This document shows positions 52,045 through 61,430 of a stretch of DNA of 64,000 nt, in pieces; within the stretch, counting starts at the first letter, position 1, and the number at the start of each line of letters is the position of its first letter. The stretch covers positions 615,717-679,716 of the forward strand of contig NZ_JAQQTE010000001.1 in assembly GCF_028561565.1 (NCBI RefSeq), written 5' to 3'. Source of the stretch: Gilvibacter sediminis. Lineage in GTDB: Bacteria; Bacteroidota; Bacteroidia; Flavobacteriales; Flavobacteriaceae. The translations under genes were made by a program, and so were the position numbers. The notes under the pieces are model-generated. The model ran no database searches. It saw nothing but the letters and a program-made list of their open reading frames with translations, and was not told the origin of the DNA.

Positions 52045-53439
52045 ATGGATAGAAGAGATTTTTCAAAGAATATGGCCCTTGCTGCCTCTACGGTTGGCTT
52101 GGGCCTTTTTAGTTCCTGCAAAGAACACCCTCAAGGCGAACAAGAGAATGTCTGGGTTTCAGAATTTGAAGAGGGCTATTCGGTGTCTGATGAGCTCTCA
52201 AAACGTATGTATGACAAGGCGCTAGAGATCACCAAATCAAAAGTGCGAGGAGGCGATAGCGAACCTTTCTTTAAAGAACCTTTTATAGACGCGGCCTTTT
52301 CTCCCAACATCTTTTTATGGGACACCTGCTTCATGTGTTGTTTTGCTAAATATCACATGGACGAGCTACCGGTATATCAGGCCTTGGATAATTTCTATGA
52401 CCGGCAAGAAGAGGACGGTTACATCTGCAGAGAGTATCGTCAAACCGGCGAACCGCTTTGGCCTAAAACGCATCCGGTTTCTATCAATCCACCACTTTTG
52501 GCATGGGCAGAATGGGAACTCTATCGCGTTTCTCAAAACAAGCAGCGCTTGGAAGATGTGTATCCCATACTTTTGAAGAATTTTGACTTCCATGTGAACA
52601 CCTATCAAATGGAAGACGGACTCTTTTATGGAGATACTTTAGGTATGGGGATGGACAATATTCCCAGACAACCTCGGGATTGGGAGCCTACAGAAGGCAA
52701 TGGCTTAACCCACCATGAGTTGGGTGATAAACTCGCTGCCATGAATGAAAGTCCGGAAGTTAAGCTCAATTACTTCATCAAAGAATATGTCAACACCAAA
52801 CAAGGCGTGTGGAACAAACAGGCGCGTCTGGTTGATTTCTCTGCGCAAATGGGCATGTTTGCCCTGCAATTGATTGATATTGCGGATGCTATTGGTCAGA
52901 CTGATGAGGTAGAGCGTCTCAAGGCATTTCACGCAAAGCTAAAGACAGACATCAATACACATTGCTGGTCAGAAGAGGATCAATTCTATTACGATCTCGG
53001 ATTTGGCAAGCAGGTAGTTCGTCGTCATATTGGAATGTATTGGATGCTTCTTGGCGAGCTGGTTCCAGAAGAGCGCATGGAGTCGTTTTTGGGCTATCTA
53101 TCGGACCCCGAGGAGTTTTACAGGTTGACACCATTACCTGCACTTTCTGCTGCCGACCCGGACTATGTGGGTTGGGGCGATTACTGGCTAGGCGGCGTTT
53201 GGGCGCCGACAGTGTATATGGTTTTAAAAGGATTGGAGCGTATCAGGAAAGATGAGCTCGCCAAAGATCTTGCTACAAAAGTATATCGTTCTGTGGCAAC
53301 AGTCTTTGAAGCCACCGGTACTTTCTGGGAGAACTATGCTCCAGACTTGGTCGCTTATGGAATGCCTGCTAAGAAGGACTTCTGCGGATGGACGGCATTG
53401 ATCCCGATTGCAGTGTATCACGAATTCATAAAATCATAA
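52045..53439 (+). CDS. Tat-exported (alpha/alpha)6-barrel glycoside hydrolase-like lipoprotein
   Basis: The 464-residue protein has a twin-arginine signal (RRDFSK, residues 3-8) with a lipobox Cys at 25 (LFSSC). It is therefore exported folded and then lipid-anchored. The catalytic region is like GH63/GH37 or mannosylglycerate-hydrolase-type barrels: NIFLWDTCFMCCF, NPPLLAWAEWELY, GMDNIPRQPRD, KRLVDFSAQMG-type ARLVDFSAQMG, and ENYAPD before FCGWTALIPIAVY. The substrate is unknown, possibly an alpha-glucoside or mannoside. Confidence 0.75.
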   Translation: MDRRDFSKNMALAASTVGLGLFSSCKEHPQGEQENVWVSEFEEGYSVSDELSKRMYDKALEITKSKVRGGDSEPFFKEPFIDAAFSPNIFLWDTCFMCCFAKYHMDELPVYQALDNFYDRQEEDGYICREYRQTGEPLWPKTHPVSINPPLLAWAEWELYRVSQNKQRLEDVYPILLKNFDFHVNTYQMEDGLFYGDTLGMGMDNIPRQPRDWEPTEGNGLTHHELGDKLAAMNESPEVKLNYFIKEYVNTKQGVWNKQARLVDFSAQMGMFALQLIDIADAIGQTDEVERLKAFHAKLKTDINTHCWSEEDQFYYDLGFGKQVVRRHIGMYWMLLGELVPEERMESFLGYLSDPEEFYRLTPLPALSAADPDYVGWGDYWLGGVWAPTVYMVLKGLERIRKDELAKDLATKVYRSVATVFEATGTFWENYAPDLVAYGMPAKKDFCGWTALIPIAVYHEFIKS

Positions 53440-53444
53440 TCAGC

Positions 53445-54227
53445 ATGGCAAATTATAAAGCAAATCATTATCCAATAATTACAGTTGCAATGGACGGAAC
53501 CGTTTTGGGTTATGATGCGATGGCAAAAGCACATCCACTCTCCAAGCCAGGAATGGCCAGTGATATTTCTGTAGGTCCAGATGGCACACTCTGGATGGTA
53601 TCTACAGAAACAGATCCCGACGCTGGAGGCAAGAAGATCTATTGGAGCAATGCGGATGGCAAATGGACAGAAATTGACGGAAAAGCTCCCGGAGGATTCC
53701 GTGTATCAGGCTGTGAAAACGCTTCTTGTGTATACATCACTAACAATTACGAGCTGTATGGATACAACCAAGAGAAGTCGTCCTTTAAACTATCTGAGCA
53801 TGTTTATGATATAGATTATAGCCACGGATATTATTGGGGATTGGTTCCGGAAAAACCGGGAGGGATTCCAGTATTACAATTCGCTTCTAGTAATAACGCT
53901 CCTTTACAATGGACAGTATTTAAAGGTAATGTAGAGGTGACAAGTATATCGGCCACAGATCAGGCCTGTGTGGCTTTGGTAGATCAGATTCCGACCTTAT
54001 TCAAGTTAAAAGGTCAGGTACAATCGCCAATGTTCCCCGGAATCACGCAGCGCGCCATGCAGATCAGTTCTAAAACTACTACCAATGCCATTGTGAGTTT
54101 TGAAGCGAGTGAGCAAGGGAATCAAGTGCTTGTTTTGTCCTCCTCTCCCTCTGAGCAAGAGGCTTATCGACCTATTGGAGATATTCAAGCCGTAAAAATG
54201 ACCACCTCTTATTTTATTCCCGTTTAA
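53445..54227 (+). CDS. Hypothetical beta-propeller-like protein
   Basis: The 260-residue protein is taken from the ATG at 53445 just after the glycoside hydrolase (MANYKANHYP). The 19-codon longer frame inside the hydrolase gene is rejected. It shows repeated blocks of about 40 residues with aromatic-rich strands (DGTLWMVSTE, KKIYWSNADGKWTEIDG, YELYGYNQE), the look of tectonin or other propellers. There is no signal peptide. It may bind glycans or partners of the neighbouring enzyme, but this is only suggested by position. Confidence 0.55.
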   Translation: MANYKANHYPIITVAMDGTVLGYDAMAKAHPLSKPGMASDISVGPDGTLWMVSTETDPDAGGKKIYWSNADGKWTEIDGKAPGGFRVSGCENASCVYITNNYELYGYNQEKSSFKLSEHVYDIDYSHGYYWGLVPEKPGGIPVLQFASSNNAPLQWTVFKGNVEVTSISATDQACVALVDQIPTLFKLKGQVQSPMFPGITQRAMQISSKTTTNAIVSFEASEQGNQVLVLSSSPSEQEAYRPIGDIQAVKMTTSYFIPV

Positions 54228-54949
54228 TTTCTCCCTGATTCGTCAGGATAGAACTCTTGAACAGGGTCACTGGTGTAAATCGCTTTGGTTGCCACATCAA
54301 TTGCAGAAAGCGGCCCTTTATAGGCAGCCGCGGTATCTATATTCCAAACAGTTGCGCAATTCACCACGCTTTGCTCGCCAATTTTGGTAACGGGAGTATG
54401 ACCAATGTAGATCTCCTTGAATAGCTTCAACCTTTTGGGGTATCTGGGATGATCCTCGGGCATATTAGGATCAAGAGCACAAGCCATTTCCCATAGGGTT
54501 CGGTCCCAATAAACCATATTAGGGTAGTATTCATGCTGAGGCCCATGGGGATTGGTGAATCCTGCGTGGACAAAAAGGCGGTTGTCCTCATCGATCCAAT
54601 AGTTCACCAATTGGTCCAAGAATTCTACATGTTTGGCTTTATAGGCTGCGGATTTGTCCGAGTAATTTGCCTTGGTCACTTCTCCGCCTGCCGCTAACCA
54701 CAAGGGATTGTTGGAATGCACTTTAAGGTGTTGGGATAATAAGTAGTCGTGATTTCCGCGGATAAAGATGCACTTATGTTGCTCGGCAAAATCAATTAAA
54801 AACTCAATGGTATTGGCTGCATCACTCCAACCGTCCACATAATCACCTAGAAAGACAAAGGTATCCTCCGCAGTAAAAGGAATACGCTCTAAAAGCTGCT
54901 TTAACGCCTTAAGACCACCATGGATATCACCTATTGCGTATGTGCTCAT
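54224..54949 (-). CDS. PPP-family metallophosphatase
   Basis: The 241-residue cytosolic phosphatase has the PPP signature in order: GDIHGG (residue 8), GDYVDG near 34, and RGNHDYLL near 69, with downstream His residues (VHAGFTNP, IGHTP). This matches serine/threonine phosphatases and diadenosine tetraphosphatases. Its four-base overlap with the zinc-ribbon membrane protein gene suggests shared regulation. Confidence 0.9.
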   Translation of the reverse strand: MSTYAIGDIHGGLKALKQLLERIPFTAEDTFVFLGDYVDGWSDAANTIEFLIDFAEQHKCIFIRGNHDYLLSQHLKVHSNNPLWLAAGGEVTKANYSDKSAAYKAKHVEFLDQLVNYWIDEDNRLFVHAGFTNPHGPQHEYYPNMVYWDRTLWEMACALDPNMPEDHPRYPKRLKLFKEIYIGHTPVTKIGEQSVVNCATVWNIDTAAAYKGPLSAIDVATKAIYTSDPVQEFYPDESGRN

Positions 54950-56067
54950 TGTTGTTTGTCTGCCAGATCTATAAAAAAGATGATCAACACGATAGCCGCA
55001 ATAATTCCTACCACTAGGAAGAAGATCTTCCAGAAGGAATACGGGCGCTGCCCAGAAAGCGCTCCAGTTTGTCCATTGACAAAGAAGTTGTACTGCTTGC
55101 CTTTAAAGTTGTAGGCGCTGATATAGATCGGCAGCAAAATATGCTTAAAGGTCTCATCGGTAAGTTTCATATTCATAGAAGACACCCGCTGAGTGTCTCC
55201 GCCAATATCTCTACACACCCAGTTGTGGGCAATACGCTTGGCTTCTTTGTTGGATTCAATATGTCCTTCTTTAAGTGGAATGGTGTACTTCTCTGTGACA
55301 AAACCGGCCAAAAAAGAACTGTCAAAGGCTTGAAGTTCTTTGAGATTCCAACGCGCAATTTTGTTGGGAATTCGCCCGGATTTTTGCTGAGAGGCTTTGA
55401 TCAGGGTGTCGTCTACAAACCCAGAAATACTTCCGCTTGCGGGAGACCAACGGGTTCTGCGTTCCTGTCTCATGCGCGTGACCGTTTTTCCATTGACCGT
55501 CGTGGTATATGGAACCGAAACGTAATAGTAGTCCCCGCGTTGCCCCGTGTAGGTGGCAAAAAGTTGGGCGTCAAAGGTCCAATAAGGCACATAAAGACCT
55601 TTGGTGAACTGCGGATCTAAGGCTGCTTTTTGGAGCTTGTTCGGCGCAAACCACAGCTTTTTCACCCAAGCCTTAAAAATGGTGTGCGCCTTTTCTTTGG
55701 TGAGCTGAAAAGGCACTATAGCCCCAGGAAGAATCCAAGCTTCTTTTTGCTGGTCTTCAATGATCAGCGGCATGCTGCAATACACGCAATGCAAGGATTT
55801 GTAAGTCTCTTCTATATGCTGATTGGCTCCACAGTTCTTACACTGAATTAGGGAGATTACTTCACTGTGAGAGAGGTGCCCAAGTTCTTCCAAATACGGA
55901 CGAAGTTCCAACTCTTCAAAGCTATTCTCATCTGTCGTAATGGTTTCACTGTGGCCACAATATTCACATTGCAACTCGGTGGTACCAGGCGCATACAGCA
56001 GTTCCGCCCCGCAATTGATACAGGCCTTCTTTAATTCTGATTTAGACTTGGGCTGTGCAGCCTCCAT
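54946..56067 (-). CDS. Double zinc-ribbon protein with C-terminal membrane anchor
   Basis: The 373-residue protein has two CxxC-x(n)-CxxC zinc ribbons (CINCGAELLY/CEYCG at about 16-37; CKNCGAN/CVYCS at about 76-96). A large central domain of unknown fold follows, then a single membrane helix near 347-367 (IFFLVVGIIAAIVLIIFF) close to the C-terminus. Homologues are often misnamed PriA-like helicases, but no helicase motif is seen. The layout resembles B. subtilis YdjG, whose gene also sits near an SPFH gene. Confidence 0.7.
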   Translation of the reverse strand: MEAAQPKSKSELKKACINCGAELLYAPGTTELQCEYCGHSETITTDENSFEELELRPYLEELGHLSHSEVISLIQCKNCGANQHIEETYKSLHCVYCSMPLIIEDQQKEAWILPGAIVPFQLTKEKAHTIFKAWVKKLWFAPNKLQKAALDPQFTKGLYVPYWTFDAQLFATYTGQRGDYYYVSVPYTTTVNGKTVTRMRQERRTRWSPASGSISGFVDDTLIKASQQKSGRIPNKIARWNLKELQAFDSSFLAGFVTEKYTIPLKEGHIESNKEAKRIAHNWVCRDIGGDTQRVSSMNMKLTDETFKHILLPIYISAYNFKGKQYNFFVNGQTGALSGQRPYSFWKIFFLVVGIIAAIVLIIFFIDLADKQQ

Positions 56068-56087
56068 CGGTTATGTGGGTTCTGAGA

Positions 56088-57218
56088 TTAAGCAGGCAGT
56101 GGCGGTGGGGTCGCTCCTCCTAAAAAGGCTTTTAATTCTTCAACGTCTTTCAAGGGCGCCCAGGCTCCCATGCCTTGCTTCCAAACCAAGGAATCTTTGT
56201 TCACGGTTCGGTTGGCAAATAATGCGCGTAATTGCTCAAAACTAACAGGTCCGGCTTGTTGTCCGTTGTAAGCGTAATAGTATTGTACTGCTGCTGGCAT
56301 TGGTGGCGGCACGGCTCCTGTGGGAGCCGCTGCAGGCGCTGCAGCTTGTCCTGTAGTTCCCATGAGGCCTCCCATTTGTTGGGCGAGCACAAAGCCCATT
56401 CCCATGCCCATTCCGGCGCCGGCAGTTCCGCCTTCGTTGGCGGCTGCCGCCTCGATGGCTTTGGCTGCTTTGAACTTAGCGAGTTTGTCCAGATCCAGTT
56501 TGTCAATACGGCTGTATTCAAAGATCTCCTTTTTAAGATCTTCCGGCATAGAGACATTTTCAATAAAGAATTTCTCCAGCGAGATCCCGACACTTCCAAA
56601 TTCAGGTTGCATGACCTCTTTACAGGTTTCACTGAGTTCGGAAGCGTTTGCTGCATAGAGTTCGATCGGTAAATTAGCCTCTCCAATAGTATCTGTAAAA
56701 CGAGTGGCGATCAAACTTTTAAGGTGCTCGTTGATCTCAAAGTTGGTAAAGTTGTTGTCCGTTCCAACAATGTCCACGATGAACTTTCCAGGATCATTGA
56801 TCTTAAAGGCATAGGTTCCAAAGGCTCGGATCTCCACCAATCCAAAACGATCATCGTTTAGTGTGATCGGGTTTTTAGTTCCCCATTTCTCATCGGTGAA
56901 TAAGTGAGTGTTTACAAAATAAACCTCAGCCTTAAACGGACTGTTGAAACCGTACTTCCATCCTTTTAGAGTAGCGAGGATCGGTAGGTTCTCGGTGTTT
57001 AAGGTATAGGTTCCCGGTTCAAAGACATCGGCCAGCTCTCCTTCATTGATAAAGACCGCTGTTTGTCCTTCACGCACAATGAGTTGTGCCCCGTTCTTAA
57101 TTTCATTCTGATAGCGTTCAAAGCGATGACAGATCGTATCATCCGTATAATCCAGCCACTCAACAATGTCAATAAATTCGTTGCTGAGTTTCTCTCTAAT
57201 CTTGTCAAAAAGCCCCAT
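56088..57218 (-). CDS. SPFH-domain protein with C-terminal GYF_2 domain
   Basis: The 376-residue protein has an SPFH/band-7 region (about 45-230) of the YdjI-like type, without an N-terminal membrane helix: REGQTAVFINEGELADVFEPGTY and FGLVEIRAFGTYAFKI. A Gly/Ala/Met-rich linker and a proline-rich part lead to a GYF_2 domain (YYYAYNGQQAGPVSFEQLRALF). Such proteins are thought to coat or organise membrane sites in envelope stress. It is just upstream of the zinc-ribbon protein. Confidence 0.85.
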   Translation of the reverse strand: MGLFDKIREKLSNEFIDIVEWLDYTDDTICHRFERYQNEIKNGAQLIVREGQTAVFINEGELADVFEPGTYTLNTENLPILATLKGWKYGFNSPFKAEVYFVNTHLFTDEKWGTKNPITLNDDRFGLVEIRAFGTYAFKINDPGKFIVDIVGTDNNFTNFEINEHLKSLIATRFTDTIGEANLPIELYAANASELSETCKEVMQPEFGSVGISLEKFFIENVSMPEDLKKEIFEYSRIDKLDLDKLAKFKAAKAIEAAAANEGGTAGAGMGMGMGFVLAQQMGGLMGTTGQAAAPAAAPTGAVPPPMPAAVQYYYAYNGQQAGPVSFEQLRALFANRTVNKDSLVWKQGMGAWAPLKDVEELKAFLGGATPPPLPA

Positions 57219-57355
57219 AGGTAGATAGTGTTTAATGTTGATGGTTAAAGATAGGAAATTAGCGACTTAATTGGGTTATCAAAACTTTACTTAACCGCGC
57301 TTCCGTTTGATTAGTGTACTTGGACGGATTTTGTTACACTTTGTACAGTCAACCC

Positions 57356-58492
57356 TCAGCTATACTTGACTTTTCTGAGGATTCTAATGCACTCTCTGTA
57401 GGATTCATAAACCGATTTGCTGTAGGCTTTTAAATAGGGTTTAGCCTCAACCAAGCGATCCTTGGCATCAGAAAAATCGTTGAGGTAGCAGATCAAATAC
57501 GTACTGGGTAGATTACGGATGTCTTTGGTCTCCATTTTTGTCAATGGAATTTGTTTTTTGAGCTTTTCCAAAAGGGCATTGCTGGCGTTGTAAAAATGAT
57601 GCAAGGTCTTTTTATCAAACTGTGGTGGGTCAAAAAGCAATTCTGTATCAATGGTGTAAGATCCGTTGTCCTCAAATTTAATGACCACCTCTTCTAAAGG
57701 GTAGTATTTAGTCTGATTGTTTAGCCCCAGCGAGACGTATTCCACAATTTTGAAATAGTCGTCATTGTACTTTATGCTGACCTCATCCAGGGCAGAATAG
57801 AACAATCGCTTCTGCTCGTTGATCAGCTCAATATCCACTCGTGAATAATAGGTTTCTTCATCCACTTCTTTGGTATGGCCGGCCCAACAAAGCACGAACA
57901 GCTCCTTAAAAACGCGGTAGTGGGAGGGCATATCGGAATGTCTATTATTGATAAAATCAATAACTCCATCCAACGTAAGCTCTATATTGTTTCTGGCGTG
58001 CTGCTCTATGGCCGCAACGATCTCAGAATTGTGATCCACCAATTCAATGTCAAAGACTTGTGGTTTGGAGATACTGCCCTCTCTAAAGAACACCGTGCCA
58101 CCCCAATACTTCCAGATGTTTTTGCGTAAGGAAGTGATCTCGTTTATGGGTCTAATCGTCACCAATCCCACTACTTTTCCGTCTTCTAAATCTGGGAAGT
58201 TGATGTTCTCGTATTGGATCTGAGGCGGATTGGTCAGGTAGGCGTTGATGAGGTTTTGGATCTTAGAATCGTCAAAGAAGTCCACCCCCAAAATCTCGTT
58301 ATTATTGTCCTCAACCCCAATAATGATGTATGAATTGTTAGCTGGATTGGAGTTACTCAAAGCACAGATGTGCTTTAAAAATTTGGCTTTGCCTTCTTTG
58401 GATCCGATGTCGATTTTACGCTTTTTGTCATAGAAACTGCTCTCGTCATTGTGGGCGAGCAGGTATTTGACCAAAAGGCGTTTGTTGATCAT
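57356..58492 (-). CDS. AlbA_2 (Schlafen-like) domain protein
   Basis: The 378-residue cytosolic protein's N-terminal 140 residues match the AlbA_2 domain (ESSFYDKKRKIDIGSKEGKAK, LSNSNPANNSYIIIGVEDN, GTVFFREGS). This domain is usually linked to nucleic-acid binding, and in some families to nuclease or defence roles. The C-terminal half is not recognised. No toxin, transposase or restriction partner is adjacent, so a defence role is not supported here. Confidence 0.7.
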   Translation of the reverse strand: MINKRLLVKYLLAHNDESSFYDKKRKIDIGSKEGKAKFLKHICALSNSNPANNSYIIIGVEDNNNEILGVDFFDDSKIQNLINAYLTNPPQIQYENINFPDLEDGKVVGLVTIRPINEITSLRKNIWKYWGGTVFFREGSISKPQVFDIELVDHNSEIVAAIEQHARNNIELTLDGVIDFINNRHSDMPSHYRVFKELFVLCWAGHTKEVDEETYYSRVDIELINEQKRLFYSALDEVSIKYNDDYFKIVEYVSLGLNNQTKYYPLEEVVIKFEDNGSYTIDTELLFDPPQFDKKTLHHFYNASNALLEKLKKQIPLTKMETKDIRNLPSTYLICYLNDFSDAKDRLVEAKPYLKAYSKSVYESYRECIRILRKVKYS

Positions 58493-58495
58493 TCT

Positions 58496-59254
58496 TTAGA
58501 CGCTCTTGTTTACGATCATGGATGACGCCTGATCCACACACATCAAGGTGAGATCGGCGATGTTTACATGAGGAGGTCTGGTCACGGCGAACCAGATCGC
58601 TTCTGCGACATCTTGAGGTTTTAAAGGCGTGTAACCTTGGTAGACTTTATCTGCCTTTTCAGTATCGCCCTTAAAGCGCACCTCGCTAAATTCTGTTTGT
58701 ACCAAGCCTGGATTTACCGCGCCAACGCGGATTGGAGTTCCATTGAGATCCATTCGCATACCTTGGTTAATGGCATCAACGGCATGCTTGCTAGCACAAT
58801 AAACATTGCCTTTGGGATACACCTCTTTACCCGCGGTAGAACCAATATTGATGATGTGTCCCTTCTCTCGGGCTAACATTCCTGGTAATACTGCTTGAGT
58901 TACATAAAGCAGGCCTTTCACGTTGATGTCAATCATGGCATCCCAATCGTTGCTGCTGCCGTTTTGTATAAGGTCCAAGCCGTGTGCGTTTCCAGCATTG
59001 TTGATCAGTATATCTAATGTTTTGAAGGACTCGGGAATGCTCGCAATAGACTCATTTACAACATCTTGGTTGCGAACATCAAATTGTAGCGTGTGTACTG
59101 CAGTCAATGCAGATAGTTCTTGCGCAATGCTTTCTAAACGCTCGGTTCTGCGTCCGCACAGAACCAATTTTACGCCTTCTTTAGCCATAAGTCTAGCAGT
59201 GGCCGCGCCAATCCCTGAGGTTGCACCGGTAATTAAAGCAATGGAATTTTTCAT
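58496..59254 (-). CDS. Short-chain dehydrogenase/reductase (YdfG-like)
   Basis: The 252-residue NAD(P)-dependent oxidoreductase has a cofactor-binding TGATSGIG at 8-15, NNAGNAHG, an active-site YCASK lysine/tyrosine pair, and NPGLVQTEFSEVRFKGD. These fit the YdfG group, which reduces 3-hydroxy acid semialdehydes including malonic semialdehyde. The true substrate is undetermined. It lies on the minus strand, divergent from the MoxR operon with a 260-bp gap. Confidence 0.9.
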   Translation of the reverse strand: MKNSIALITGATSGIGAATARLMAKEGVKLVLCGRRTERLESIAQELSALTAVHTLQFDVRNQDVVNESIASIPESFKTLDILINNAGNAHGLDLIQNGSSNDWDAMIDINVKGLLYVTQAVLPGMLAREKGHIINIGSTAGKEVYPKGNVYCASKHAVDAINQGMRMDLNGTPIRVGAVNPGLVQTEFSEVRFKGDTEKADKVYQGYTPLKPQDVAEAIWFAVTRPPHVNIADLTLMCVDQASSMIVNKSV

Positions 59255-59514
59255 CTTTTAAGGCAATTTTAATGTTGAAAATAATGCAATTTTTTGCACT
59301 TTTAGATGCGCAAAATTTCACTCCTGAATCCAAACGTTATTTTCCTCTTAAAAACAGGTCTTAAAATTTATAAAAATCGCTTATTTCTCAGGCATTAGCG
59401 CTCGTTATCTTATCAAGAACTTTTAACCAACTGTTAACAAGAGTTTTCGCAGAAAATGGGCAATTTGCGCATACTAAAATTACCATCTAAAAAAATTCAG
59501 AAAAAAGAGCATTT

Positions 59515-60519
59515 ATGGAACAAGCTACGGCAAGTGTTGATATAGGAGCATTAAATGCAAAAATAGAACAAGAGAGCGCCTTTGTGGACCTGCTTACTTT
59601 GGAAATGAACAAAGTGATCGTGGGGCAAAAGCATATGATAGAGCGCCTTTTAATAGGACTACTCGGGCAAGGACACATCTTGCTTGAAGGGGTGCCGGGT
59701 CTAGCAAAGACCTTGGCCATTAATACCTTATCTCAAGCAGTACACGGCAGTTTTAGCCGTATTCAGTTTACTCCGGATCTACTTCCGGCGGATGTGATCG
59801 GAACCCTGATCTACAACATCAAAGAGAACGATTTTAGCATCAAGAAAGGACCGATCTTCGCCAATTTTGTCTTGGCAGATGAGATCAACCGTGCGCCCGC
59901 CAAGGTGCAATCGGCCTTACTGGAAGCCATGCAAGAAAAGCAGGTGACCATTGGGGATGAAACCTTCAAATTGGACCGACCATTTCTAGTAATGGCAACC
60001 CAAAACCCTATTGAGCAGGAAGGAACTTATCCACTGCCAGAGGCTCAGGTTGACCGTTTTATGCTAAAGACCGTGATCAACTATCCGCAGCAGGCAGAAG
60101 AGCAATTGATCATTCGTGCTAACCTCAAAGGAGCCTTTGAAAAGGTAAACCAAGTGGTGACGTTAGAACAGATCACAAGGGCGCAACAAGCTGTTCGTGA
60201 CGTGTATATGGATGAAAAGATCGAGAAGTACATCCTGGATATCATCTTCGCTACACGTAATCCGAAGCAATACGGATTGAGCGAATTAGAAGGCTTGATC
60301 GGATTTGGAGCTTCGCCTCGTGGTAGTATCAATTTGGCCATGGCCTCTAAGTGTTATGCATTCATAAAGCGCAGAGGTTATGTAATTCCAGAAGACGTTC
60401 GTGCTGTGGTACACGATGTATTGCGCCATCGCGTTGGAATTACCTATGAGGCTGAAGCAGAGAATATCGACTCCGTAGCCATTATCAACAAGATTGTCAA
60501 TCAGATCGAAGTACCATAG
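59515..60519 (+). CDS. MoxR-family AAA+ ATPase
   Basis: The 334-residue ATPase has Walker A GVPGLAKT (59-66), Walker B VLADEI (119-124) and the AAA_lid C-terminal part. In Bacteroidota it works as a chaperone for the von Willebrand-factor proteins encoded next to it (Bat system), linked to aerotolerance or envelope maturation. It is the first gene of a tight cluster; a long 260-bp region upstream holds no other gene. Confidence 0.94.
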   Translation: MEQATASVDIGALNAKIEQESAFVDLLTLEMNKVIVGQKHMIERLLIGLLGQGHILLEGVPGLAKTLAINTLSQAVHGSFSRIQFTPDLLPADVIGTLIYNIKENDFSIKKGPIFANFVLADEINRAPAKVQSALLEAMQEKQVTIGDETFKLDRPFLVMATQNPIEQEGTYPLPEAQVDRFMLKTVINYPQQAEEQLIIRANLKGAFEKVNQVVTLEQITRAQQAVRDVYMDEKIEKYILDIIFATRNPKQYGLSELEGLIGFGASPRGSINLAMASKCYAFIKRRGYVIPEDVRAVVHDVLRHRVGITYEAEAENIDSVAIINKIVNQIEVP

Positions 60520-60562
60520 AAGCGCACCTTACTAACCCAGACAAACCCAAGTCAGCAGAGTA

Positions 60563-61429
60563 ATGGATACAGCAGCACTTCTTAAGAAAGTTCGCAAGAT
60601 AGAGATCAAAACCCGCCGCCTGAGTGACCACATCTTTGGGGGTGAGTATCACTCTACCTTTAAGGGTCGTGGTATGACCTTTAGCGAGGTGCGTCAATAC
60701 CAGTACGGTGATGACGTACGTAATATTGACTGGAACGTTACGGCGCGTTACAACGAACCTTATGTGAAGGTCTTTGAAGAGGAGCGCGAACTTACCATGA
60801 TGCTGTTGGTAGACGTCAGTGGTTCCGAACTTTTTGGTACTAAGGAGCAGTTCAAGGAAGAATTCATCACCGAGATCGCTGCGACCTTGGCTTTTTCCGC
60901 ATTGCAAAACAACGACAAGGTTGGACTGTTGCTCTTTTCAGATCAAATCGAACTATTTATTCCGCCTAAAAAAGGAAAGTCTCACATCTTGCGCATCATT
61001 CGAGAGTTGTTGGAACACGAGCCTAAAAGCCGCAGAACAGATCTTGATCAGGCTTTGAAGTATCTGATCAACGTCATGAAAAAGAAGGCCATTGTTTTTG
61101 TGCTTTCTGATTTTCTCACTGATGATTACAAGGACACGGTAAAACTTGTTGGCCGTAAGCACGACTTGACCGGAATCCGCATTTACGATCCTCGGGAGGA
61201 GGAAATTCCCAATCTAGGAGTGGTACAGATGCTAGACGGAGAAACCGGAGAGACTCTTTTGGTCAATACCGGATCCAAATCCGTCAGAAAAAATTATAAC
61301 CGTTATTACCGCGATCGTGTGGAATATTTTCAAGAGGTGTTCTTGAAAAGTGGTAGCGGACAACTCTCTTGTAGAATCGATGAGAGTTATGTGAAAAAAC
61401 TATTGGGATACTTTAAAAACAGAGCCTAA
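60563..61429 (+). CDS. DUF58 protein with von Willebrand A-like fold
   Basis: The 288-residue cytosolic protein contains the DUF58 core FxEVRQYQYGDDVRNIDWNVTARYNEPYVK-type segment near residues 39-65 and the MIDAS-type DVSGS. It is a typical second gene of MoxR/Bat operons, thought to be a client or adaptor of the ATPase. Its stop is one base before the start of the next gene. Confidence 0.9.
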   Translation: MDTAALLKKVRKIEIKTRRLSDHIFGGEYHSTFKGRGMTFSEVRQYQYGDDVRNIDWNVTARYNEPYVKVFEEERELTMMLLVDVSGSELFGTKEQFKEEFITEIAATLAFSALQNNDKVGLLLFSDQIELFIPPKKGKSHILRIIRELLEHEPKSRRTDLDQALKYLINVMKKKAIVFVLSDFLTDDYKDTVKLVGRKHDLTGIRIYDPREEEIPNLGVVQMLDGETGETLLVNTGSKSVRKNYNRYYRDRVEYFQEVFLKSGSGQLSCRIDESYVKKLLGYFKNRA

Positions 61430-61430
61430 G

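Noticed and set aside
57356-58492. AlbA_2 protein as part of a defence system
   Set aside because: Its neighbours are a short-chain dehydrogenase and an SPFH cluster, with no nuclease, toxin, transposase or integrase nearby.
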